Positions 58,008 through 64,000 of a stretch of DNA of 64,000 bases are shown piece after piece (position 1 is the stretch's first letter; every line of letters begins with the position of its first letter). Both the position numbers and the translations under genes were made by a program. Below the pieces are notes generated by a model. The model saw nothing but the letters and a program-made list of their open reading frames with translations, made no database searches and had not been told where the DNA came from. The stretch spans positions 682,001-746,000 of the forward strand of contig NZ_JAENJH010000003.1 of assembly GCF_016595675.1 (NCBI RefSeq), written 5' to 3'. This DNA comes from Prauserella cavernicola. GTDB lineage: Bacteria; Actinomycetota; Actinomycetes; Mycobacteriales; Pseudonocardiaceae.

Positions 58008-59504
58008 TCAGCGGATGGCTCCGCGAACCGCCCTGCCCGGTCGTGCTTCCGGGAGCATCTCGTTGTCTCGGACCACGAACTCACCCCCGACGAGTACGTG
58101 ACGCATTCCGGAGGAAGCCTGGTTGGGACTCGCGTACGTGGCGCGATCGGTGAACGCGGTGGGGTCGAAGACGACCACGTCGGCGTCCGACCCCACGCTG
58201 AGTGTTCCCTTGCGGCGCATGTCGGGCGAGACGGAGGCCAGGATGTCGGCGGGTACCTGCGTCAGGCGCCGGATCGCCTCCGCGTCGGACAACGCCCCCG
58301 TCTCGCGCACCATGGTGCGCCAGAAGCGGGCGAACGTTCCGGCCGAGCGGGGGTGGGACCTGGCGTCGCTGGGCAGCGGCCAGCCCGTCGCGGCCGCACC
58401 GGAGGCCGTGACGAAACCGATGGCGTCCGATGCCACCGCCGTGTCGGGAAAGATCAGCGCCCGCCGCATGACGTCGCGGTCATCGGCCTCGCCCTCGTCG
58501 AGGTAGTGCGCGATGACGGCCTCGCCGGGCGTGGTTCCGCGCAGTTCGAGCAGGCGCTCGGCCGAGGCGATCCGTTCCCCGGTGCGCGCCACCACGATGT
58601 TCTGTGGGCCGATGCCCAGCAACGGCAGGTTGTCGGGATGCAGGAACGGGGCGGCCACCGCGGTCATCCCGGCTCCGTACGGGTAGCCCTCGGTGGTGAC
58701 CCGATGGCCTTCCGCGAGCGCCTTCTCCACGGCCGCGTGGACGTCATCGATGGCGCGCAACGATGTCGAGTTCACGTGGCAGACGTGCATGTGTGCACCC
58801 GTGCCGCGGGCGGCCTCGACGATCTCCGCGATTCCGTCGTAGGCGGTGCGGCTGTCGCCGGTCTGGTTCTTGTACCGGGCGTGGGTGAACGTCGGTACGT
58901 CGTGACGCCGGGCGAGCCGCGCGATCTCGATGTACTCCTCGCGCGTGGTCTCCGGTGCGTACCCAGCCAGCACCCCGATTCCCAACGCACCGGCACCGAG
59001 CTCGATCTCGAGATGTTCCACGACCGTGGCGAGTTCCCGCTCGGACGCCGGCTGCTTCCAGGCCGGCCTGCCCAGGCCGGAAAGCAGGGCTTGCACACTC
59101 GCCCCGATGTCGATCCCGCCCAGCACGCGCATCCGGACACCGGCCCACGAGGCGGAGAATCCGTAGTTGATCGGCCGTCCCTCGTTCGCGGCCAGGCGGT
59201 AGGCCATCGCGACAGGGCTGACGCCTGCCTCGAGTTCCAGCGCGGTGGTGACGCCATCGAGTGCCTGCATCTGCATCGACGACACGGACTGGCCGTGGCT
59301 GTGCAGGTCGATGAAGCCGGGCGCGATGGTCATGCCCGTCACGTCGAGGACGGTCGCCTCAGTGGCGGGGACGGCGCCGATCGAGCGGACACGGCCGTCG
59401 GCGATCTCGACCGGTGTGACGGCGTCGAGTCCGGAGGCGGGGTCGACGACTCGCCCTCCGACGAATACCAGCGACCCGCTGTTCTCAGGGGGCAAGGTGC
59501 ACAC
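58008..59504 (-). CDS. N-acyl-D-amino-acid deacylase-type amidohydrolase
   Basis: 498 residues. VDPASGLDAVTPVEIADGRV and MTIAPGFIDLHSHGQSVSSM contain the metal HxH; VPTFTHARYKNQT, THMHVCHVNSTSL-like CHVNS, GYPYGAGMTAV, and the late DADVVVFDP strand complete the fold. It belongs to the D-aminoacylase/dihydroorotase-like group. Known D-aminoacylases hydrolyse N-acyl-D-amino acids. The start GTG 59504 lies 20 bases inside the upstream AbgT gene, so translation is coupled. Neighbouring racemase and transporter support use of acylated or D-amino-acid compounds. Confidence 0.82.
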   Translation of the reverse strand: MCTLPPENSGSLVFVGGRVVDPASGLDAVTPVEIADGRVRSIGAVPATEATVLDVTGMTIAPGFIDLHSHGQSVSSMQMQALDGVTTALELEAGVSPVAMAYRLAANEGRPINYGFSASWAGVRMRVLGGIDIGASVQALLSGLGRPAWKQPASERELATVVEHLEIELGAGALGIGVLAGYAPETTREEYIEIARLARRHDVPTFTHARYKNQTGDSRTAYDGIAEIVEAARGTGAHMHVCHVNSTSLRAIDDVHAAVEKALAEGHRVTTEGYPYGAGMTAVAAPFLHPDNLPLLGIGPQNIVVARTGERIASAERLLELRGTTPGEAVIAHYLDEGEADDRDVMRRALIFPDTAVASDAIGFVTASGAAATGWPLPSDARSHPRSAGTFARFWRTMVRETGALSDAEAIRRLTQVPADILASVSPDMRRKGTLSVGSDADVVVFDPTAFTDRATYASPNQASSGMRHVLVGGEFVVRDNEMLPEARPGRAVRGAIR

Positions 59505-61080
59505 TCATTCCCGGGCCGACCGGAAGGTCGGCGAAGTAGAAGACGGCAAGGATTCCGGTCCATGCGACGAGGAAGGCCGGTGCGAACGGCAGAATTCGCG
59601 TGACGAAGGTGCCCAGCCGCATGTCCGGAGCCCACTGCTTGGCCATGGCGAGCACTAGCCACAGATAGATCGTCATGGGTGACAGTGGGGTGGAGACCGA
59701 GTCACCGATCCGGTGCGCCGCCTGGATCACCGCCGGGGAGAGCCCGCTCAACATCAGGGCAGGCACCACCACCGTCGCCTCGAGCGACCAGAGGCCGGCT
59801 CCCGAGGTGATCAGGACGTTCAGCACGCACGAGATGAGGATCAGAATCACCAGGGCGCCGAAGCCGCCGATGTTCAGTGTTTCGATGAGGCTGGAGAGTT
59901 GAACGGCGAGAACGACGGCCAGGTTCGAGTAGTCGAGCACCGCGAGCGTCTGTGCGACCACGAACATGAGGACGATGAAGCTCGCCATTCCCGCCACTGA
60001 TTTCTGCATCAGTGTCAGGCTGTCCTGTCCCTCACCGCGCTCGCCTCGCCGACGTACGGCGCGCACGTAGGTGAAGCCGAACACGAAGAACAGGGTGGAG
60101 ATGACCACGGGCAGGGAGGACATCAGCGGGGAGCGGACCAGCCCGCCGTCCTCGCCCTGCCAGGGGCTGCCCGGGATCAGTGCGCTGGCGATGAGCATCG
60201 CGAACGCGATCGCGGTGGTCCCCACCGAGATCAGAACGGCCTTGCGCTCGTGCGGGGTGATGCGGTGGTCGGGGGTGTCGGTCGCGGCGGCGGCGTCGTC
60301 GCTGTCGTTGTCGGCCGCGTCGTCGTTCGCGGGAGCGCTCGGCAGGTACATCCGCAGGCGGGGTTCCAGGACACGGTCGATGATGAAGCCGCCGACCAGC
60401 GGAAGGATGAGACCGGTTGCCGCTGCGAAAAACCAGTTCATGAGCACGTGGCTCGGGGGAGCCGCGATGTCGACCATCTCGGCCGCGCTCTGGGTGATCC
60501 CGCTGAAACTGACGTCGAGGGTGCCGACGAGCACGCCGCCGCCGTAGCCGGCCGCGACCACCGAGAACGAGCCCATCAGCCCGGCCAGGGGATTGCGTCC
60601 GACCGCGCGGAAGATGAGCGCGGCCAGTGGCGGAATGACGATCATGGACGCGTCCGACATGACGTGCCCTTGCGCGGCCACCAATGCGACCGCGTACGGC
60701 GCCAACTTGGCCGGTACGCGCGAGAACAGCAGCCGGACGAGCGCCTCGAGACCGCCAGACCCCTGCGCGACACCGATCCCCAGAAGTACGACGAGCACCG
60801 GGCCGAGGGCCGGGAACGTCACGAAGTTCTCGACCGCCGTGGACGCCAGTTCGACCAACGCGGACGGCGCGAGGGCCGACCGCACCTCGACCGCGTCGGG
60901 CGAACCGGGAACGACCGTCGAGACGCCGACCGCTGACAGCACCGCCGAGAGGCCCAGGATGATCACGAAGAGGCCGGCGAACAGCACGAGAGGGTTCGGG
61001 ACCCGGTTGCCCACTCTCTCCACGACGCCGAGTATTCGGTCGATCCGCGAGGCGGGGGGCGCAGCAGAGTCGGAGCTCAT
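59485..61080 (-). CDS. AbgT-family transporter
   Basis: 531 residues, close to the 508 of E. coli AbgT, a p-aminobenzoyl-glutamate importer. About 13 membrane segments; family motifs include RVPNPLVLFAGLFVIILGLS, VAAQGHVMSDASMIVIPPLA, the helix VVAAGYGGGVLVGTLDVSFS, and the hairpin VQAAHRIGDSVSTPLSPMTI in the late segments. Relatives also export sulfonamides. It is the first gene of the operon; the 20-base overlap with the deacylase indicates coupling. Substrates are probably N-acyl or peptide-linked amino acids. Confidence 0.9.
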   Translation of the reverse strand: MSSDSAAPPASRIDRILGVVERVGNRVPNPLVLFAGLFVIILGLSAVLSAVGVSTVVPGSPDAVEVRSALAPSALVELASTAVENFVTFPALGPVLVVLLGIGVAQGSGGLEALVRLLFSRVPAKLAPYAVALVAAQGHVMSDASMIVIPPLAALIFRAVGRNPLAGLMGSFSVVAAGYGGGVLVGTLDVSFSGITQSAAEMVDIAAPPSHVLMNWFFAAATGLILPLVGGFIIDRVLEPRLRMYLPSAPANDDAADNDSDDAAAATDTPDHRITPHERKAVLISVGTTAIAFAMLIASALIPGSPWQGEDGGLVRSPLMSSLPVVISTLFFVFGFTYVRAVRRRGERGEGQDSLTLMQKSVAGMASFIVLMFVVAQTLAVLDYSNLAVVLAVQLSSLIETLNIGGFGALVILILISCVLNVLITSGAGLWSLEATVVVPALMLSGLSPAVIQAAHRIGDSVSTPLSPMTIYLWLVLAMAKQWAPDMRLGTFVTRILPFAPAFLVAWTGILAVFYFADLPVGPGMSVHLAP

Positions 61081-61201
61081 GAGCTCACGACCTGGAACAC
61101 CAGACGTATGACGCCGGGACCGGATACGCCGCTCCGCGTCGTGATGTGGGCTGAGGTCATGACCGCGTACGGTAGGGTTCAGGCCATTGAGGCATCGCCA
61201 A

Positions 61202-62287
61202 ATGCAGCATATCGACGCGGATCGAGTTCTGATGAAGGAATCGGCTACAGCGCAGCTGTCTGAGGGCGACTTGGAGTTGCTTGACGCTCTCCAGACTGAT
61301 CCTCGGGCGAGCTGGGCTGACATCGCCGCGGCGATCGGAGTCGATGCGGTCACGGCCGCACGACGGTGGCAGCGGCTGGAGCGTGAGCAGCTCGCATGGT
61401 GCACCGTGGCGCTCGGACCGCGCCAGTCACGCTCGCTGCAGCTGTCGGTGTCCGAAATCAGCTGCGTTGCGGGAGCCGCGCCGCAGGTGGCCGAACAGCT
61501 GTCCACACTGGCGTGCGTCATCACGGTGCATCACGTCGCGGGCACGTGTGACATCTGGGCGGTCGTGGTCGCTCCGACCATGCCGGAGCTCGCACATCGC
61601 CTGATGTACGACATCCCGACGATGCCGGGCATTCTCAGCGTGCGGAACCGGATCGTCAGCCGCTCGTATACGACAGGGCACTGGCGGGTGCGGGCGCTGC
61701 CGGACACCAAGGTGGCCGCGCTGCGCGGATCGTCCGCGAGACCGGCTCCCGACACGAGACCGATGGACGAGGTCGACCGCACACTGTTCGTCGCGCTCAG
61801 CGGCAACGGACGCGCTTCGTTCGTAGAACTGGCCGAGCATTCAGGTCTCACCGCTCGATCGGTGCAACGCCGGGTGCAACAGATGAGGGCACGAGGCGAC
61901 ATCGAGTTCCGATGTGACATCGCGCGGATGGCCGGGGGATGGCACGCCGCCGCGGTTCTGTGGCTCGACGTCCCGGACGAGTATCTGGACTCGATCGGGT
62001 CAGACCTGGGCGGCTGGGCGCAGACCCGAACCTGCATGGCTGTCACCGGGCCACAGAATCTCATGTGGACGGTTGCGCTCCACGACCTCGGCGAACTGCA
62101 CGCGGTGGTCGAGAAGCTGCGCATGTGCCATCCGGAGGTGCGAATCGGTGACAGGCACGCCGTCCTGCGGACGGTCAAGCTCTACGGCCGCCTGCTTGAC
62201 GAGAACGGTCGTTGCTACGGCAGTGTTCCGCTGGACTTCTGGAAGCAGGACGCAGATACCCGAACGATGAGTCCTATTGAGAAATAG
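61202..62287 (+). CDS. Lrp/AsnC-type regulator with two AsnC modules
   Basis: 361 residues from ATG 61202 (TTGAGG upstream); an ATG at 61232 is also possible. Module one has LELLDALQTDPRASWADIAA with AIGVDAVTAARRWQRLE as helix-turn-helix; module two has DRTLFVALSGNGRASFVELA with EHSGLTARSVQRRVQQM. Each is followed by a RAM-like ligand domain (CDIWAVVVAPTMPELAHRLM; NLMWTVALHDLGELHAVVEK). Doubled AsnC proteins are common in actinomycetes. It is divergent from the AbgT operon by about 120 bases and is its likely activator or repressor, probably sensing an amino acid. Confidence 0.87.
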   Translation: MQHIDADRVLMKESATAQLSEGDLELLDALQTDPRASWADIAAAIGVDAVTAARRWQRLEREQLAWCTVALGPRQSRSLQLSVSEISCVAGAAPQVAEQLSTLACVITVHHVAGTCDIWAVVVAPTMPELAHRLMYDIPTMPGILSVRNRIVSRSYTTGHWRVRALPDTKVAALRGSSARPAPDTRPMDEVDRTLFVALSGNGRASFVELAEHSGLTARSVQRRVQQMRARGDIEFRCDIARMAGGWHAAAVLWLDVPDEYLDSIGSDLGGWAQTRTCMAVTGPQNLMWTVALHDLGELHAVVEKLRMCHPEVRIGDRHAVLRTVKLYGRLLDENGRCYGSVPLDFWKQDADTRTMSPIEK

Positions 62288-62412
62288 GCGACCATGCCTC
62301 GCTTCCAGCTCGGCCGGGTGCAGCATCAAAGGTTGGTTCAGACCTCCGGACCCTGACCTGATGGTGTGATTCACGCCGGCAGGACTTGAGTCCGACGCGA
62401 CGTCGGGGTTTG

Positions 62413-62514
62413 AGCTTCGAGGGTCACTGGTTCATCAACCCGGACAGCAACATCGAGCTCTACCGCACCCTGGAGCGGTTCCTCGCCCACCACCTCGGCG
62501 GACGACAGGGCTGA
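62413..62514 (+). pseudogene. C-terminal scrap of an S9-type peptidase
   Basis: SFEGHWFINPDSNIELYRTL then ERFLAHHLGGRQG and TGA match the C-terminus of prolyl-oligopeptidase family proteins (GHG-F-NP-N--E-Y-T--RFL--HL). The catalytic His region is just present, but the Ser and Asp parts are gone. Confidence 0.65.
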
Positions 62515-62530
62515 GACGCTTCTGCCCTGG

Positions 62531-63406
62531 TCATTGGTTGAGGCGGCGCGTCAGGACGTCCAGCATCGATCCGACCTTCTCAACGGTGAGCGAGATGTGA
62601 CCGTGGTCAGGCTCCAGGTGGGCTCTGACGTCGGTCAGGTTGCGGGAGAGCCACTCGCCGTGGGCGATGGGAACCATGCGGTCCAGCTCCCCGTGCCACA
62701 GCTCGACGGGGGCGACGACATCGGCGAGGTCGAAGCCCCAGTCGCCGCCCAGCGCCCGCAGATCGGCGAACCAACCTTCGTCGCCCGCCTCAAGGGCGTG
62801 GTCCATGTTCGAGGCGTTGTCCGCGCCGAAGCCACTCGCCATCACGGAGACGTCGACCTCGGGAAAGAGGGACGACAGGTGCGCGGTGACGTCCTCGGGC
62901 CGGTTCCCGCGAACCGCGGCCGCCATCTGGCTCACGGCCGCGCGTGCGGCCCGCTCGCCCTCCCTCAGGGTTCCGAACTGGACCTTGTTCTGCTCGCCCA
63001 TGCCGGCGAGGAAGTCGAGACCCGGTGCGGTGGGGGGAGCGAAGGAGGCATTGATCAGAACGCCGGAGACGCGGTGAGCGTCGACGGCGGCGGTTGCCAG
63101 CGCATGAGGGCCCCCGCCGGACCAACCGAACGTGCAGTAGCGATCGATATCCAGGTGATCGATCAGGTGAGCGCCGTCCGCCGCCGACTCGGCCACGGTT
63201 CGGCTCGGGACGGGGGCGGACCGGCCGTAGCCCGACCGCGAGTAGGTGACCACGCGGAACCCTCGCTCGAGCACGGGATCGAGCACCGTGCGCATGGGAA
63301 CAGCGGAACCGGGCATCCCATGATGGAACAGGACGACCGGGGCCTGCTTCGGGCCCAACGACTCGTATTCGAGTTCTCGACCTTCTGGGAGTCGTGCCAG
63401 CGGCAT
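62531..63406 (-). CDS. Alpha/beta hydrolase
   Basis: 291 residues. APVVLFHHGMPGSAVPMRTV (oxyanion HG), YGRSAPVPSRTVAESAAD, nucleophile elbow DRYCTFGWSGGGPHALAT, acid ELWHGELDRMVPIAHGEW and histidine EPDHGHISLTVEKVG. A cap with NKVQFGTLREGERAARAAVS lies in between. Typical of intracellular esterases or proline-iminopeptidase-like proteins. It lies 47 bases upstream (in reading direction) of the DUF5996-like gene's end; whether they form a unit is unclear. Confidence 0.88.
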   Translation of the reverse strand: MPLARLPEGRELEYESLGPKQAPVVLFHHGMPGSAVPMRTVLDPVLERGFRVVTYSRSGYGRSAPVPSRTVAESAADGAHLIDHLDIDRYCTFGWSGGGPHALATAAVDAHRVSGVLINASFAPPTAPGLDFLAGMGEQNKVQFGTLREGERAARAAVSQMAAAVRGNRPEDVTAHLSSLFPEVDVSVMASGFGADNASNMDHALEAGDEGWFADLRALGGDWGFDLADVVAPVELWHGELDRMVPIAHGEWLSRNLTDVRAHLEPDHGHISLTVEKVGSMLDVLTRRLNQ

Positions 63407-63453
63407 GGTCGTCCTTCCGGCTCAGCGGGTGGGTTCCGTCGGTATCGGCCTGG

Positions 63454-64000
63454 TCAGGCGTCGTTGCCGTGATGTGCGGCGGTGTGGTGCCACCGGGTGG
63501 GGTCGTCTTCGAGTTCGGTGCGGTTCCAGTTTCCGCGGTTCGCGGCGGCTTCGTAGGTGGTGTGGAGAAATTCGGCGACGGCGCGGTCGGGGTCGGGTGC
63601 GGTGCGGGCGGCCTCGTAGGGCAGCAGGAACTGCTGGTACTCGGTGCTGAAGTAGGCGCCGTCGGGGCCGACGGGCTGCTCGGCGAACCCGGCGGGTTCG
63701 GGGTAGGCGTAGGAGTAGAAGGCGCCCTCCTCGCCGCCGCCGGGCCAGAATCCGCAGCTGGACAGCTCCCGGGAGTAGCCCTCGACCATCACCCAGTCCC
63801 CGCAGTTGGGCACACCCCCAGGGTGCGGCGGGGCCGTGCGCCCGGAGAAGCGGGTGCAGGCCAGATCCATTCCGCCCCAGAAGAAGTGCACCGGGCTGAC
63901 CTTGCCGATGAAATGCGACCGGAACTCCCCGATCACCCGGTTGGCCTGCAACAGCTGCCGCCAGAACAGGGTGGCCGCCTCACCGTCGTACGAGGCATGG
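63454..64000 (-). CDS. DUF5996-family protein, 3' part only
   Basis: The frame enters from the right edge and reads SYDGEAATLFWRQLLQANRV, IGEFRSHFIGKVSPVHFFWG, then GGMDLACTRFSGRTAPPHPG, VMVEGYSRELSSCGFWPGGG and DGAYFSTEYQQFLLPYEAAR, ending at TGA 63454. The conserved HFFWGGMDLA and CGFWPGG segments identify the DUF5996 family, of unknown function. The N-terminal part is outside the window. Confidence 0.82.
   Translation of the reverse strand, partial: HASYDGEAATLFWRQLLQANRVIGEFRSHFIGKVSPVHFFWGGMDLACTRFSGRTAPPHPGGVPNCGDWVMVEGYSRELSSCGFWPGGGEEGAFYSYAYPEPAGFAEQPVGPDGAYFSTEYQQFLLPYEAARTAPDPDRAVAEFLHTTYEAAANRGNWNRTELEDDPTRWHHTAAHHGNDA

Overview
The window is chromosomal DNA from a high-GC actinomycete. 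The GC-rich codon use, frequent GTG starts with AGGAGG-type ribosome sites, the HutF-type histidine pathway, an F420/deazaflavin-type small oxidoreductase and a pSAM2-like integrative element all point to Actinomycetota; Pseudonocardiales is my best guess but is not proven by the sequence. LAYOUT. 1-2936: the tail of an operon (alcohol dehydrogenase, GroEL-like chaperonin, GPR1/FUN34/YaaH permease), an arrangement known downstream of soluble di-iron propane-type monooxygenases. 3005-6219: a secreted GH114-type lipoprotein, a divergent XRE-cupin regulator and methyltransferase pair, and a quinone-oxidoreductase-like MDR protein. 6232-11613: a tightly coupled hut operon (hutU, M20 amidohydrolase, hutF, hutI), every junction a 4-base ATGA overlap, with a perfect 20-bp palindrome upstream. 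11703-20997: housekeeping and envelope genes (deazaflavin oxidoreductase, PQ-rich membrane protein, secreted alkaline phosphatase, a wall or surface protein, a UvrA-like ABC protein, a VOC/AraC pair, an L,D-transpeptidase). 21196-21271: tRNA-Lys(CTT). | 21235-36012: an actinomycete integrative and conjugative element (AICE) of about 14.8 kb inserted in the tRNA-Lys 3' end and bounded by identical 35-bp att repeats. Its core is on the minus strand (integrase with two apparent frameshifts, excisionase, RepSA-type replication initiator, split TraB-like translocase, small conserved AICE proteins). A plus-strand control module follows (HTH-PLD regulator and a Nudix protein resembling the pSAM2 immunity factor Pif). 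The cargo ends in a large, visibly AT-richer gene coding for a PD-(D/E)XK nuclease fused to a NACHT ATPase, a candidate anti-phage STAND protein. A 133-nt nested inverted repeat lies between it and attR. | 36013-44700: a scrap yard of mobile DNA. It holds an internally deleted copy of a hydrolase whose intact copy is at 56.3 kb, an IS3-family element split by an IS110-family element (each transposase also carrying an in-frame TAG), a truncated recombinase, an unrecognised gene pair that may be defence-related, a cytosine methyltransferase fragment, an SDR/TetR pair with duplicated operators, and a second degraded tRNA-Lys att site followed by integrase and excisionase remnants from an older related element. 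| 44689-64000: accessory metabolism. A GntR-controlled acid-sugar or organic-acid operon (Nramp-like transporter, enolase-superfamily enzyme, GntR, SDR, FAH-family hydrolase) has a 17-base motif in front of both of its first two genes. Next come a divergent DUF1801-like/VOC pair with a 22-bp inverted repeat, a TetR/membrane protein pair with two operators, two alpha/beta hydrolases, and an AsnC-controlled AbgT transporter, N-acyl-D-amino-acid deacylase and amino-acid racemase cluster. The window ends inside a DUF5996-like gene. No rRNA and no CRISPR array were seen.
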